From Comamonadaceae bacterium (GTDB lineage: Bacteria > Pseudomonadota > Gammaproteobacteria > Burkholderiales > Burkholderiaceae_C): a DNA stretch of 64,000 nucleotides. Where the stretch lies: NCBI GenBank assembly GCA_947455465.1, contig CANGNS010000019.1, positions 1-64,000 of the forward strand. The letters are read 5' to 3'. Of the stretch, positions 26,392 to 36,710 are shown piece by piece. The translations under genes and the position numbers were made by a program. Below the pieces are notes generated by a model. The model did not search any database, was not told the origin of the DNA, and saw only the letters and a list, made by a program, of their open reading frames with translations. Positions within the stretch are counted from its first letter, which is position 1. Every line of letters starts with the position of its first letter.

Positions 26392-28035
26392 TTAAGCGAA
26401 AAACTTGGCTACGCTTTGCAAGGTCCGGTAAACACCCCACGCCAGCGGCAAGCCAACGGCCAGCCAAGCCAGCACCACCACGGCGGGGCTCACGGTATCG
26501 GCCGGCGCCTCGCCCTGGCGCACGACCTCTGAGGCGGCCGCACGCTCATGGGCCAGGCGCTTTTCCTGGGCCAATTCTTCCTCGGTCATAAACCATTTGT
26601 CATCCAAGGGGCGAACCAAAAGATTGCAAATGAGACCGACAGCGAGCATGCCGACAAGAATATACATTGTCTGGTTGTAAACCTGCTCACGCGGGATGCC
26701 TAGGCCCAGCTGGTATTCGCGCATGTAATTGACCACTACGGGCCCCAACACCCCGGCCGTCGCCCAAGCGGTGAGCAGGCGCCCGTGGATGGCCCCCACC
26801 ATCTGCGTGCCAAACAAGTCGGCCAAATACGCCGGTACCGTGGCAAACCCACCGCCATACATGCTCAAAATAATGCAGAAAGCCGCCACAAACAGCACGA
26901 TATTGCCCGCGTTGGAACTGCCCGGCACGCTGAAGTACATCAGTCCGCCCAACACAAAGAAGACGACATACGTCATTTTGCGGCCCATCTTGTCGGACAA
27001 ACTGGCCCAAAAGAAGCGCCCACCAATATTAAAGAGGCTGAGCAAGGCGGTAAATCCGGCGGCCACCGTAGCGATGGCCTTGAGTTGGTCCTTGTCAAGC
27101 TCGCCAAACTTGGCGGGCACGCCGATCAGGCTGCCGCCAAAGACTTCTTGCAACATGGGCGAAGCCATGCCGATCACGCCGATACCGGCGCTCACGTTCA
27201 TGCACAAGACCATCCAAATCAGCCAAAACTGGGGGATGCCCCAGACTTTGGTGACATGCACATGGCGCTGGGTAATCATGGCGTTGTCCACCTGGGCGGG
27301 CGGCGGCGTCCAACCCTCGGGCTTCCAGCCGGTTTCGGGGACGCGGTAGCCAAAGGCGCCGGCCATCATGAATACAAAGTACACCAGCGCCATCACGACA
27401 AAAGTCTGCATCACGCCCACATCGGTGGCGCTGGCAAAGTGCTTCATCAGGTCGTTGGCCATGGGCGAACCGATCATGGCCCCGCCGCCAAAGCCCATGA
27501 TGGCCATGCCCGTGGCCATGCCCCGGCGGTCAGGGAACCACTTGATCAAGGTCGACACCGGGGAGATATAGCCCAGCCCCAGGCCAATGCCACCAATCAC
27601 GCCTGAGCCAATGACCATCATCCAAAACTGGTGCAGGTAGACGCCCAGCGCCGAAATCAGCATGCCGCCGCACCAGCACAGGGCCGAAACCACCCCGGCC
27701 TTGCGCGGTCCGGCCCGCTCCAGCCAACCGCCCCAGGTGGCCGCGCTGGTGCCCAGCAAGACAAAAAACAAGGTGTACATCCACCCCAGGGTGGAAATTT
27801 GCCAATCGCAGGTGGTGACAAACAATTGGGCCCAAAAGCCGACGTCCGGACCGCATTTGATGGCCTCCTTGATGCCCAGCGCTTTGGACAAGGGCAACCA
27901 AAACACCGAAAACCCATAGGCCATGCCAATGCACAAATGGATGGCCAGCGCGGCCGGCGGCACCAGCCAGCGGTTGTAACCCGGTCCGGCAATGATGCGC
28001 TCTTTGTCGAGCAAACCTGGAATTTCAGCTGTCAT
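26392..28035 (-). CDS. Oxalate/formate antiporter (OFA) family MFS transporter
   Basis: This 547-residue protein has about 12 membrane helices, an extended loop after helix 1 (KALGIKEAIKCGPDVGFWAQL), and OFA-type sequence such as GLGYISPVSTLIKWFPDRRGMATGMAIMGFGGGA around helices 4-5. OxlT-like carriers exchange oxalate, formate or related small acids. Its position directly upstream of the formate dehydrogenase genes suggests formate uptake. It has its own terminator, so it is not strictly in the same operon. A GAGGAGACGAT ribosome-binding site precedes ATG 28035, and TATATA about 20 bases further up may be a -10 box. Confidence 0.88.
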   Translation of the reverse strand: MTAEIPGLLDKERIIAGPGYNRWLVPPAALAIHLCIGMAYGFSVFWLPLSKALGIKEAIKCGPDVGFWAQLFVTTCDWQISTLGWMYTLFFVLLGTSAATWGGWLERAGPRKAGVVSALCWCGGMLISALGVYLHQFWMMVIGSGVIGGIGLGLGYISPVSTLIKWFPDRRGMATGMAIMGFGGGAMIGSPMANDLMKHFASATDVGVMQTFVVMALVYFVFMMAGAFGYRVPETGWKPEGWTPPPAQVDNAMITQRHVHVTKVWGIPQFWLIWMVLCMNVSAGIGVIGMASPMLQEVFGGSLIGVPAKFGELDKDQLKAIATVAAGFTALLSLFNIGGRFFWASLSDKMGRKMTYVVFFVLGGLMYFSVPGSSNAGNIVLFVAAFCIILSMYGGGFATVPAYLADLFGTQMVGAIHGRLLTAWATAGVLGPVVVNYMREYQLGLGIPREQVYNQTMYILVGMLAVGLICNLLVRPLDDKWFMTEEELAQEKRLAHERAAASEVVRQGEAPADTVSPAVVVLAWLAVGLPLAWGVYRTLQSVAKFFA

Positions 28036-28204
28036 ATCGTCTCCTCTTTATATAGAAATATTGAAGCAGACGCCTACGCCAATAGCCTCTTAAAACCACT
28101 GGCTTCAGAGTCGCCGTGCAGTATGCGCGGCGAAACCTTTAATAAAACTTACAAGCGCCACCCGGTTGCGGGTAAATACCAGTGCCGGGTGCGACACCGC
28201 GCGC

Positions 28205-29296
28205 TTAGGTGCTCTTGGACACGGTAATGGTGGGAAATTTGCCCGAAAAGTCCTTGTTTTTCGACGCAATAGCCACCGCCAATTTCATGGCGATGTCGCG
28301 GTACATGCCGGCCACCGCCCCTTGCGGGTCGGCCACCATGGTGGGCGTGCCGCTGTCGGCCTGCAAGCGGATGTGCATGGCCAAGGGCAAAGCGCCCAGG
28401 TAGTCGGCCTGGTAGTCCTGGGCCAGTTTGCGCCCGCCGTCGGCGCCAAAGATGTGTTCTACGTGCTGGCAATTGCTGCAAACATGAACAGCCATGTTTT
28501 CCACAATACCCAGAATCGGCACGCCGACTTTCTCGAACATGCGGATGCCTTTTTTGGCGTCCAGGAGGGCGATGTCTTGCGGCGTGGTGACGATAACGGC
28601 CCCGGTCATGGGCACGCGCTGGCTCAGGGTGAGCTGGATGTCGCCGGTGCCCGGGGGCATGTCAACTACCAGGTAATCGAGGTCTTTCCAGTTGGTTTGG
28701 CGTAGCAGCTGCTCCAAGGCCTGGGTGGCCATGGGGCCGCGCCAGATCATGGCCTCGTCGGCGGCGACTAAAAATCCGATCGACATGACCTGCACGCCAT
28801 AGTTCTCCAGCGGTTCCATGGTTTTGCCGTCGGCACTGGCCGGTTTGCCGCTGATACCCATCATCATGGGCACGCTGGGGCCGTAGATGTCCGCGTCCAG
28901 CAAGCCCACCCGCGCGCCCTCGGCCGCCAGGGCCAAGGCCAGGTTCACGGCGGTGGTGCTTTTGCCCACGCCGCCCTTGCCCGAAGCGACGGCGACGATG
29001 TTTTTCACGCCGGGCAGCAGTTGCACGCCGCGCTGCACCGCATGCGCCACGATCTTGGTGTGAATATCGATCTGCACCTTGGACACGCCCGCCACGGTTT
29101 GGGCAGCGGCTACCAAAGCGGCGCGCAGCCCCTCTTCGTGGCTCTTGGCCGGGTAGCCCAGTTCCAGGTCAAAACGCACCAGTTCGGGGCTGATTTGAAC
29201 CTTGCGCACCGCCTTGGTCGATACGAAATCGGTGCCCGTCAGCGGGTCCACCACCTGTTTGAGGGCTTCCAACAAAGCCTGTTCTGTCACTGCCAT
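28205..29296 (-). CDS. apbC: Iron-sulfur cluster carrier protein ApbC (Mrp/NBP35 family)
   Basis: This 363-residue cytosolic P-loop ATPase binds and transfers [4Fe-4S] clusters. An N-terminal MIP18/DUF59-like domain (about 1-85) precedes the ATPase. The deviant Walker A is ASGKGGVGKST, with GLLDADIYGPSVPMMMG after it. The cluster-binding pair is CSNCQHVEHIFG. ATG 29296, with GGAG upstream, was chosen over an open extension to 29359. It is divergent from metG, an arrangement often seen in proteobacteria. A ParA partition role is excluded by the CxxC motif and DUF59 domain. Confidence 0.94.
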   Translation of the reverse strand: MAVTEQALLEALKQVVDPLTGTDFVSTKAVRKVQISPELVRFDLELGYPAKSHEEGLRAALVAAAQTVAGVSKVQIDIHTKIVAHAVQRGVQLLPGVKNIVAVASGKGGVGKSTTAVNLALALAAEGARVGLLDADIYGPSVPMMMGISGKPASADGKTMEPLENYGVQVMSIGFLVAADEAMIWRGPMATQALEQLLRQTNWKDLDYLVVDMPPGTGDIQLTLSQRVPMTGAVIVTTPQDIALLDAKKGIRMFEKVGVPILGIVENMAVHVCSNCQHVEHIFGADGGRKLAQDYQADYLGALPLAMHIRLQADSGTPTMVADPQGAVAGMYRDIAMKLAVAIASKNKDFSGKFPTITVSKST

Positions 29297-29402
29297 TGCA
29301 ATCTCCGCAAAGGGAGCGAGTCTAGCCAAGCGCTCGGGACCTGCGGTTTGCAGGGGCATGCGGGACTAAAATCCGCCCCTTTCCCTGCCCCGGCTGCCTT
29401 GG

Positions 29403-31490
29403 ATGGCGGCCCCCGCCACCATGCCGCGCCAACTATTTGTTACCACCGCCCTGCCCTACGCCAACGGCAATTTCCATATCGGCCACATCATGGAGTACAT
29501 CCAGGCCGACATCTGGGTGCGTTTTCAGCGTATGCAGGGCCATCAGGTGAATTTTGTTTGTGCCGACGACACGCACGGCGCGCCCATCATGATCGCCGCC
29601 GAAAAAGCGGGCAAGACGCCGCAGCAGTTTGTCGCCGACATCGCCGCCGGGCGCAAACCCTATCTGGACGGCTTTCACATCAGCTTTGACAACTGGCACA
29701 GCACCGACGCCCCGGAAAACCACGAACTGGCGCGCCAGATTTACCGCGACCTGCGCGACATCCCGGCCAGCGCCGGCGGCTCGCTGATAGAGCGTAAAAC
29801 CATTGAGCAGTTCTTTGACCCGGCCAAAAACATGTTTTTGCCGGACCGATTTATCAAAGGCGAGTGCCCCAAGTGCCACGCCAAAGACCAGTACGGCGAC
29901 AACTGCGAGGTCTGCGGCGCGGTCTATGCGCCCACCGACTTGATAGACCCGGTGTCGGTGCTCTCGGGCGTGCGGCCTGAACTGAAAAGCTCCGAGCATT
30001 TCTTTTTCAAACTGTCAGACCCGCGCTGCGTAGAGTTTTTGCAAAACTGGACGCAAGACGGCAAGCTGCAGCCCGAAGTGGCCAACAAGGTCAAAGAATG
30101 GTTCAGCGTGCGCACCAACCCGGACGGCAGCACCAGCGAAGGCCTGGGCGACTGGGACATCAGCCGCGACGCGCCCTACTTCGGCATCGAAATCCCCGAC
30201 GCGCCAGGCAAGTATTTCTATGTGTGGCTGGACGCGCCAGTGGGTTATTTGGCTTCGCTGAAAAACCTGCTGGAAAAACGCGGCCAAGAGTACGCCGCCT
30301 ACCTGGCCCAGCCCGATTTGGAGCAATACCACTTTATCGGCAAGGACATCGTCACCTTCCACACCTTGTTCTGGCCGGCCATGCTGCATTTCAGCGGCCG
30401 CAAAGCGCCTAACAATGTGTTCGTCCATGGCTTTTTGACCGTCAACAACGGCGAGAAGATGAGTAAAAGCCGCGGCACTGGCCTTGACCCGCTCAAATAC
30501 CTGAGCCTGGGCATGAACCCGGAGTGGCTGCGCTACTACCTGGCGGCCAAGCTCTCGGCGCGCAATGAAGACATTGACTTCAATGCAGACGATTTCATGG
30601 CGCGGGTCAATAGCGATTTGATTGGTAAGTTTGTCAATATTGCGAGCCGGGCGGCGGGGTTTTTGACCAAGCGTTTTGAGGGAAAGCTCACTGACAAATT
30701 TGGCGCACAAGGTGACCGTCTGTTATATGAAATTCACGCTGCAAAAGACGAACTGTCAAAAGCCTATGAAGCCCGCGAATTTGGCAAAGCCACCCGCGAA
30801 ATCATGCTGCTGGCCGATAAAGTAAATGCCTATGTAGACCAGCACAAGCCCTGGGAACTGGCAAAAGACGTCGCAAACAATGAAGCACTACACCAAGTCT
30901 GCTCGGTGCTCATCAACGCATTTGCAGAGATAAGCCGCTATCTGGCTCCGGTGTTGCCTTCGTTGGCGAAGGCAGTTCAGGCGTTCGTTGGCACGGATAT
31001 GGAAAAGTGGACTGTGACTGCTTACGTCACCAGCATTCAACCCTACACCCACCTCATGCAACGCGTTACCCCCGAACAACTCGACGCCCTGTTCGAGCCG
31101 CCTGCCCCCACCGAGGTCAAGCTCATCCCCGGCGGCGAAGAAATCGCCCCCACCATCTCCATCGACGACTTCGCCAAGATCGACTTGCGCATCGCAAAAA
31201 TTGTGCAGTGCGAGGCAGTAGAAGGCTCGGTCAAGCTTTTGCGCCTGACCCTGGATGTGGGCGAAGGCCGCATGCGCAATGTGTTCTCGGGCATCGCCAG
31301 CATGTACAAGCCCGAAGACTTGGTAGGCCAGCTCACCGTGCTGGTAGCCAATCTGGCACCACGCAAAATGAAATTTGGCGTCTCTGAAGGCATGGTGCTG
31401 GCGGCCAGCCACGCCGACGAGAAGGCGGAGCCCGGCATTTACATCCTGAACCCCTGGCCCGGCGCCCAGCCTGGCATGCGGATTCATTAA
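29403..31490 (+). CDS. metG: Methionyl-tRNA synthetase
   Basis: This 695-residue class I synthetase charges tRNA-Met. HIGH is at residues 25-28 (numbered from ATG 29403), and KMSKS is at 352-356. The zinc knuckle [18 protein letters not shown] lies in the connective peptide. The C-terminal about 110 residues are the EMAP/OB-fold tRNA-binding dimerisation domain ([24 protein letters not shown]). Length equals the dimeric E. coli type. A second ATG at 29421 gives MPRQLF, and both starts are possible. nadB follows after three bases. Confidence 0.96.
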   Translation: MAAPATMPRQLFVTTALPYANGNFHIGHIMEYIQADIWVRFQRMQGHQVNFVCADDTHGAPIMIAAEKAGKTPQQFVADIAAGRKPYLDGFHISFDNWHSTDAPENHELARQIYRDLRDIPASAGGSLIERKTIEQFFDPAKNMFLPDRFIKGECPKCHAKDQYGDNCEVCGAVYAPTDLIDPVSVLSGVRPELKSSEHFFFKLSDPRCVEFLQNWTQDGKLQPEVANKVKEWFSVRTNPDGSTSEGLGDWDISRDAPYFGIEIPDAPGKYFYVWLDAPVGYLASLKNLLEKRGQEYAAYLAQPDLEQYHFIGKDIVTFHTLFWPAMLHFSGRKAPNNVFVHGFLTVNNGEKMSKSRGTGLDPLKYLSLGMNPEWLRYYLAAKLSARNEDIDFNADDFMARVNSDLIGKFVNIASRAAGFLTKRFEGKLTDKFGAQGDRLLYEIHAAKDELSKAYEAREFGKATREIMLLADKVNAYVDQHKPWELAKDVANNEALHQVCSVLINAFAEISRYLAPVLPSLAKAVQAFVGTDMEKWTVTAYVTSIQPYTHLMQRVTPEQLDALFEPPAPTEVKLIPGGEEIAPTISIDDFAKIDLRIAKIVQCEAVEGSVKLLRLTLDVGEGRMRNVFSGIASMYKPEDLVGQLTVLVANLAPRKMKFGVSEGMVLAASHADEKAEPGIYILNPWPGAQPGMRIH

Positions 31491-31493
31491 GCC

Positions 31494-33119
31494 ATGGCGA
31501 GCCACACCCCTGCGTCGTCTTTGGACTTTGATGTTTTGATCGTCGGCAGCGGCCTGGCCGGGCTGAGCTCGGCCTTGTTGCTGTCGGAGCGCTACCGGGT
31601 GGCCATCATCACCAAGCGCGAAGTGCGCGAAGGCTCCAGCGGCTGGGCGCAAGGCGGTATTGCGGCGGTCTGGGACAAAAAAGACAGCTTTGCCGCGCAC
31701 GTGGATGACACGCTGGTGGCCGGTGCCGGTCTGTGCGATCTGGCCGCCACGCAGTTTGTCGTGGAGCAAGCGCCCCAGGCCATCGCCTGGCTGCAGGCCA
31801 TGGGCGTGCCCTTTAGCACCGAGGACAGCGGCGAGCTGCACCTCACCCGCGAAGGCGGCCACAGCGCCCGGCGCATTGTGCATGTGACCGACGCGACGGG
31901 CGCGGCGGTGCAGCGCACCCTTATTGAGCGGGTGCAGCAGTCGCCCAACATCACCTTGTTTGAGAACCACACCTTGGTGGACTTGATCACCAGCGACAAG
32001 CTGCCAGGCGCCAAGGGCGCCGCACCGCGCTGCCTGGGCCTGTACGCGCTCGACCAGGACAGCGACCAGGTGCTGACCTTCCGCGCGCCGCACACCTTGC
32101 TGGCCACCGGCGGCGCGGGCAAGGTCTACCTCTACACCACCAACCCCGATACGGCCACGGGCGACGGCATCGCCGCAGCCTGGCGGGCTGGCTGCCGGGT
32201 GCAGAACATGGAGTTCATCCAGTTCCATCCCACCTGCCTGTACCACCCGCATGCCAAGTCGTTTTTGATCAGTGAGGCGGTGCGTGGCGAAGGTGGACGC
32301 CTGCTCCTGCCCGACGGCACGCGTTTCATGCCGGCCCACGACGCCCGCGCCGAACTCGCCCCGCGCGATGTGGTGGCCCGCGCCATCGACTTTGAGATGA
32401 AAAAAGGCGGCTTGGACTGCGTGTACCTGGACATTTCGCACCAGCCGCTAGCCTTTATTCAGGAGCACTTTCCTAATATTTACGCGCGCTGTCTGGAGCT
32501 GGGCATCGACATCAGCCGCGCGCCGATTCCGGTGGTGCCTGCAGCGCACTACACCTGCGGCGGCGTGCTGGCCGATTTGCAGGGCCGCACCGATTTGAGC
32601 GGCCTGTACGCGATTGGCGAAGCCGCTTGCAGCGGCCTGCATGGCGCCAACCGCCTGGCCAGTAATTCGCTGGTCGAGTGCATGGTGTTTGCGCGTGCGG
32701 CCAGCCACGCCATCGAGAACACCACTGCCGCCCCGCTCCCGGCGCTGCCCGGCTGGGACGACAGCCGCGTAACCGATGCCGACGAGTCGGTGGTGATTTC
32801 CCACAACTGGGACGAGCTGCGCCGCTTTATGTGGGACTACGTGGGCATTGTGCGCACCAACAAGCGCCTGGAGCGCGCCGCCCACCGCATCGCGCTGCTG
32901 CAAGGTGAAATCAATGAGTTTTACGCCAACTTCCATGTCAGCCGTGACTTGCTGGAGCTGCGTAACCTGGTGCAGGTGGCCGATTTGATCGTCCAAAGCG
33001 CCCGCGCCCGCCACGAAAGCCGAGGCCTGCACTTTAGCCGCGACTACCCGGATTTGCTGCCGCAGGCCTTGCCTACGACCTTGGTTCCGGCCAAGGCGCC
33101 CCAGCCCGCCGAGCGCTGA
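31494..33119 (+). CDS. nadB: L-aspartate oxidase
   Basis: This 541-residue flavoenzyme oxidises L-aspartate to iminoaspartate, the first step of de novo NAD synthesis. The FAD-binding motif [20 protein letters not shown] is near the N-terminus. The conserved [40 protein letters not shown] and [15 protein letters not shown] segments follow. The C-terminal helical domain is present. It is tightly spaced behind metG and converges with thiQ. nadA and nadC are not in the window. Confidence 0.95.
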   Translation: MASHTPASSLDFDVLIVGSGLAGLSSALLLSERYRVAIITKREVREGSSGWAQGGIAAVWDKKDSFAAHVDDTLVAGAGLCDLAATQFVVEQAPQAIAWLQAMGVPFSTEDSGELHLTREGGHSARRIVHVTDATGAAVQRTLIERVQQSPNITLFENHTLVDLITSDKLPGAKGAAPRCLGLYALDQDSDQVLTFRAPHTLLATGGAGKVYLYTTNPDTATGDGIAAAWRAGCRVQNMEFIQFHPTCLYHPHAKSFLISEAVRGEGGRLLLPDGTRFMPAHDARAELAPRDVVARAIDFEMKKGGLDCVYLDISHQPLAFIQEHFPNIYARCLELGIDISRAPIPVVPAAHYTCGGVLADLQGRTDLSGLYAIGEAACSGLHGANRLASNSLVECMVFARAASHAIENTTAAPLPALPGWDDSRVTDADESVVISHNWDELRRFMWDYVGIVRTNKRLERAAHRIALLQGEINEFYANFHVSRDLLELRNLVQVADLIVQSARARHESRGLHFSRDYPDLLPQALPTTLVPAKAPQPAER

Positions 33120-33131
33120 TTGGTGCGGGCC

Positions 33132-33791
33132 TTACCAGAGCTGCTGCAGCGCACCCGCATGCAGGCGTAAACCGCGCGCGCCTATGCTGCGCGCCTCGGT
33201 TTCGTCGTGGGTCACCCAGAGCACGGCCATCGGAGTTTGGGCGATGTGGTGGGCAAACTCCGCGCGCAAGATGGCACGCAACTCAAAATCCAGCGCCGAG
33301 AAGGGTTCGTCCAGCAACAGCACGCGGGGCTTGCTGATGAGCGCACGCGCCAGGGCCACGCGCTGCTGTTCACCACCGGAGAGTTGCCACACCCGCCCCT
33401 GCGCATGCGCATGCATGCCAAAGCGCTGCAGCATGTCCCGCGCCTGCGCCCGAGCGTCGCCGCGCGCCATGCCTTGTTCGACCAAAGAAAAGGCTACGTT
33501 GTCCTGCACGCTCAGGTGCGGAAAAAGCGCAAAGTCTTGGAACATCAGCGCAAATCGGCGCAGGTGGGTGGGCACGGCGCTGATATCTTGGCCCTGGCAC
33601 CACACTTGGCCAGCGTCGGGTCTCTGCAAGCCGGCAATGATTTTGAGCAATGTGCTCTTGCCGCTGCCCGAGGGCCCCAAAATAGCGACGGTCTCGCCCG
33701 CCTGCACCTGCAGGTCCAGCCCTTGCATCAGCACGCGCGGCGCCGCGCCGGGGGTCTGCCAGCAATGGGTAAGCGCGCGCAATTCAAGCAT
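33132..33791 (-). CDS. thiQ: Thiamine ABC transporter ATP-binding protein
   Basis: The protein has 219 residues from ATG 33791, whose first eight bases overlap the end of thiP. An open extension to 33851 lies within thiP and has no homology. Walker A is GPSGSGKST, the Q-loop is MFQDFALFPHL, the signature is LSGGEQQR and Walker B is VLLLDEPFSALD, followed by the WVTHD switch. It powers thiamine or thiamine phosphate import through ThiP. Assignment as thiamine-specific rests on the thiB and riboswitch context. Confidence 0.92.
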   Translation of the reverse strand: MLELRALTHCWQTPGAAPRVLMQGLDLQVQAGETVAILGPSGSGKSTLLKIIAGLQRPDAGQVWCQGQDISAVPTHLRRFALMFQDFALFPHLSVQDNVAFSLVEQGMARGDARAQARDMLQRFGMHAHAQGRVWQLSGGEQQRVALARALISKPRVLLLDEPFSALDFELRAILRAEFAHHIAQTPMAVLWVTHDETEARSIGARGLRLHAGALQQLW

Positions 33792-35385
33792 GGCGCGATT
33801 GTGCGTGGTTGTCCTGCCCGTCCGACCCGTCCAGCAGCATAAAGACGGCAAAAGCCAGCCCCATCAGCGCGCAGGAAAGCACCATGGCGCTGGCGTAATG
33901 CGCTTGCCCTGCGCGCCCCAGATGCGCGTAGATCAAGGTCGTGAGCGTGGCCCACTCAGGTCGGCTCAAAAACAAGGTCACGGCAAACTCACCCACGGCC
34001 GTTGCCGCCGCAAAAGCCATGCCCCGGCGCAGTGCCGGCTGCAGCAAAGGCCAGCGCACGCGCCAAAACACCCGCCACGGCGAGGCTCCCAGCGAAGCTG
34101 CCGCCATTGCGTAATGGGCGGGCATGCCATCGAGCGCCGAGGCCAGGGATTTGGCAATAAACGGATAGGCCAGCAAAGCATAGGCCGCAACCAGCAAAGG
34201 CATGCTGGCCGCCCACCTTGGGTATAGCAGCAAGAGCCCAAAAGCGACCAGTACCGGCGAGACCACAAAGGGCAAAAACGCCAGCGCACGCAACAGGGCC
34301 CAACGCTGGGCCGCCAGCGCATGACACACCCCCAGCAGCGCAGCGAGCGCCAGCGCGCAGGCCGAAAAGCGAACGGTGTTCCACAAAGCTTGCAAAGTGT
34401 CCGCCTCGACCAACACGCCCCAAGCAGCGGGCCCGGCCCAAAACGCGCGCAGCACAATGGACCCCACCGGCGCACCGCACAGCGCCAGCAGCGCCGCCCA
34501 GCAAGCGAGCACCGCAAGCCATGGCCCAAGCCCATGCGGGCGACGACGGGCGATCCGGTCTGCGCGCAACGGTGTCGCCAGACGCCGCTCGAGCACGCAA
34601 TACCACAGTGCCGCCGGGGCCGTGCAAAGCAGCATCCAGACGGCCAAGACGCCGGCCTGCCCGAGCTGCAGTTCATGCGCTACCAAGGTGTACATCTCCA
34701 CCTCGACGGTGGCAAAGCGCGCACCGCCCAGCAGCAAAGCCAGGCCAAAGCCGGCAAAGCAATACAGATAGACCAGACACAGCGCAGACATCAGCCAGGG
34801 CACGATCGCCGGCCACTCGATCCGCCAAAACGCCCGCCACGGGCTGGCACCCAAAGTGCGCGCAGCGGCCAGGCGCGCGTCGCTGACCTGCTCCAAAGCT
34901 TCCGTGGCAGCACGCACCAGCACGCACAGGTTAAAAAACACATTGCCATACAAAAGCAACACCGGCGTGCCTTGCCACGACTCGCTGGCACCACCCGGCC
35001 ACAGCCCCTGCGGCCCCGCCAGCGCCAGCACGCCCATCGCGGCAACCAGGGTCGGTACGACAAACGGCAGCATCAAAGCGCGCAGCAGCCAGCGACGGCC
35101 AGCAAACTCCCAGCGCGCCAGCACCCAGGCCAGCGGCACGCCAATAAGTAGTACCAGGCCACAAGTCAGCAAAGCCTGCACAACAGACCAAAGCAGGCGC
35201 CAACGCACATAGGGGTCCACCACCGGCGCCAGCCAGGCGCTGCGGTCAAAGCCGCCTGTGCCTGCACTGCCCGACTCGGCCAGCAGGCGCAGCGTGGGCG
35301 CCAGCAGCATGGCCAGCAAAAAGGCCAGCGGCAAAGCGGCCAGCGCGACGGCGCTTGCCGACCAACGCGGGCCATCGCGTGTCAT
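33784..35385 (-). CDS. thiP: Thiamine ABC transporter permease
   Basis: This 533-residue inner-membrane protein has about 12 helices in two homologous halves. Each half carries an EAA-type ATPase-docking loop (DARLAAARTLGASPWRAFWRIEWP and YAMAAASLGASPWRVFWRVRWP in the two halves). This fused double-permease layout is typical of ThiP and Fe3+ FbpB-type importers. The riboswitch upstream of thiB decides in favour of thiamine. It starts 50 bases after thiB. Confidence 0.92.
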   Translation of the reverse strand: MTRDGPRWSASAVALAALPLAFLLAMLLAPTLRLLAESGSAGTGGFDRSAWLAPVVDPYVRWRLLWSVVQALLTCGLVLLIGVPLAWVLARWEFAGRRWLLRALMLPFVVPTLVAAMGVLALAGPQGLWPGGASESWQGTPVLLLYGNVFFNLCVLVRAATEALEQVSDARLAAARTLGASPWRAFWRIEWPAIVPWLMSALCLVYLYCFAGFGLALLLGGARFATVEVEMYTLVAHELQLGQAGVLAVWMLLCTAPAALWYCVLERRLATPLRADRIARRRPHGLGPWLAVLACWAALLALCGAPVGSIVLRAFWAGPAAWGVLVEADTLQALWNTVRFSACALALAALLGVCHALAAQRWALLRALAFLPFVVSPVLVAFGLLLLYPRWAASMPLLVAAYALLAYPFIAKSLASALDGMPAHYAMAAASLGASPWRVFWRVRWPLLQPALRRGMAFAAATAVGEFAVTLFLSRPEWATLTTLIYAHLGRAGQAHYASAMVLSCALMGLAFAVFMLLDGSDGQDNHAQSRHA

Positions 35386-35435
35386 GGCAAAGCCTGCAAG
35401 CGGTCCGTGGGCAAGGGCGCAGTTCCGTAAACGGA

Positions 35436-36485
35436 TTACTTCAGAACCACCTTGGTCCAGCGCGCCACCCAGGCCGCGCCTTTATCGGCCAGGTCTTTGT
35501 CCGACGGGCTGTCGGCCTGGGCGGGCTCGGGGGCAAACTTCATTACCTCGGCGCGGGCTACGCCAGCCTCCACCGGGAACATCCACATCTCGGTTTGCAT
35601 TTGTTTTTGCACCTCGGGCGAGCGCAAGAACTCTATGAACTTCCCAGCCGCCGGGCGGGCTTGGCCGCCTTTGACCAAAGCCACGCCCTCCACTTGCTTG
35701 AACACCGCGCCAGCGAACGCCAGGCTGGCCGTAGGCGGCTCGGCGATTTTGTCCTTGCTGTAAAACAGCTCGGCCGCCGGGCTGGTGGCGTAGCTCACCA
35801 CCATCGGGTAAGAGCCCCCTTCGGCGCGGCTAAAGTCGGTGTAATAGGCCTCGCTCCAGCCTTTGGCGACTTTGACACCGCCTTCGCGCATACGGGCCCA
35901 CCAGTCAAAAGCCTTTTCTTCGCCCAGCGCGCCGATGGTGGCCAATAAGAACGCATAGCCGGTGCTCGAGGTAGCCGGGTTTTGTACCACCAACAGCTTG
36001 GCCATTTTGGGCTGCGCCAGCTCGTCCAGGCTGGCGGGCAAGGCCACTTTGCGCTTGGCGAACCAGGCTTTGTCGTAGTTCAGCGTCACGTAGCCGTAGT
36101 CCACTGCCACCAGGGGCGCGGGCAGGTTTTGCGTACCAGCACGCTGGCTGGCAGCGCCGCTGTACGGCTCCAGCACATCGGCAGCAATCGCTTTGGCCGC
36201 CAGGCTGTTGTCGATGCCAAACACCACGTCGGCAATCGGCGCTTTGCGGGTGAGGATGAGTTTGTTGAGCATTTCACCGGCATCGCCGGCTTTGCTGATG
36301 CGCAGTTTGACGCCAGCCTCTTTTTCGAACTGGGCCAGCAAGGGCTTGGGCAATGCGAACGCGCTGTGCGTGAGTACGCGCAATTCGGTTGGCGCGGTTT
36401 GCGCGCTGGCCGCTAGGGCCAAACTGCCGAGCAATGCGCCGCAAAGCGCCTGGCGCCGTGTGAATGAAAAAATGCCGTGTTGCAT
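35436..36485 (-). CDS. thiB: Thiamine ABC transporter periplasmic binding protein
   Basis: The protein has 349 residues. The signal peptide (FTRRQALCGALLGSLALAASAQ) has a twin-Arg flavour but lacks a full Tat motif. The mature part begins TELRVLTHSAFALPKPLLAQFEK and contains DVVFGIDNSL and AYYTDFSRAEGGSYPMVVSYATSPAAE, which match ThiB proteins. It binds thiamine and its phosphates in the periplasm. AAGGACAG precedes ATG 36485. Expression should fall when TPP is plentiful because of the leader riboswitch. Confidence 0.94.
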   Translation of the reverse strand: MQHGIFSFTRRQALCGALLGSLALAASAQTAPTELRVLTHSAFALPKPLLAQFEKEAGVKLRISKAGDAGEMLNKLILTRKAPIADVVFGIDNSLAAKAIAADVLEPYSGAASQRAGTQNLPAPLVAVDYGYVTLNYDKAWFAKRKVALPASLDELAQPKMAKLLVVQNPATSSTGYAFLLATIGALGEEKAFDWWARMREGGVKVAKGWSEAYYTDFSRAEGGSYPMVVSYATSPAAELFYSKDKIAEPPTASLAFAGAVFKQVEGVALVKGGQARPAAGKFIEFLRSPEVQKQMQTEMWMFPVEAGVARAEVMKFAPEPAQADSPSDKDLADKGAAWVARWTKVVLK

Positions 36486-36575
36486 GGAACTGTCCTTATT
36501 AGCGTTTCAAAAAAATCCAGTGCGGATGCATGAAACGAAAAAAGCGGCTCCAAGAACACGGCATTTTCCCCATCA

Positions 36576-36656
36576 CACTTCCTACGCTGGCATGACCCAG
36601 ATCAGGTTCATGGGGTATTTCTCAGCCTAGCCTGCGCCAGACACCCCCGGTGAAGC
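36576..36656 (-). promoter_or_regulatory. TPP riboswitch (THI element) upstream of thiBPQ
   Basis: The minus strand reads GGGGGTGTCTGG, then GGCTGAGAAATACCCC, then GAACCTGATCTGGGTCATGCC and AGCGTAGGAAG. These are the conserved THI-box parts: the CUGAGA pyrimidine-sensing loop, the ACCC strand and the GAACCUGAUCUGG...GCGUAGGAA block. It ends about 90 bases before the thiB start. I see no clear anti-terminator/terminator pair in between, so control by access to the ribosome-binding site is also possible. Confidence 0.95.
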
Positions 36657-36710
36657 GCCGATCATACCCCCGCCTGCGCAAGGACGGGCGCGGGCCGCGA
36701 CAATCGCACC

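Noticed and set aside
28159..28191. Inverted repeat CACCCGG/CCGGGTG between apbC and the OFA transporter gene
   Set aside because: The 7-bp arms are short for a GC-rich genome. The dyad lies just after the apbC 3' end in the upstream region of no leftward start, and has no T-run.
28205..29296. ParA-type partition ATPase
   Set aside because: The CxxC motif and N-terminal DUF59-like domain identify the Mrp/ApbC iron-sulfur carrier.
30888..32441. Antisense open frame of 517 codons across metG and nadB
   Set aside because: It spans the boundary of two clear genes on the other strand and has no start signal or domain.
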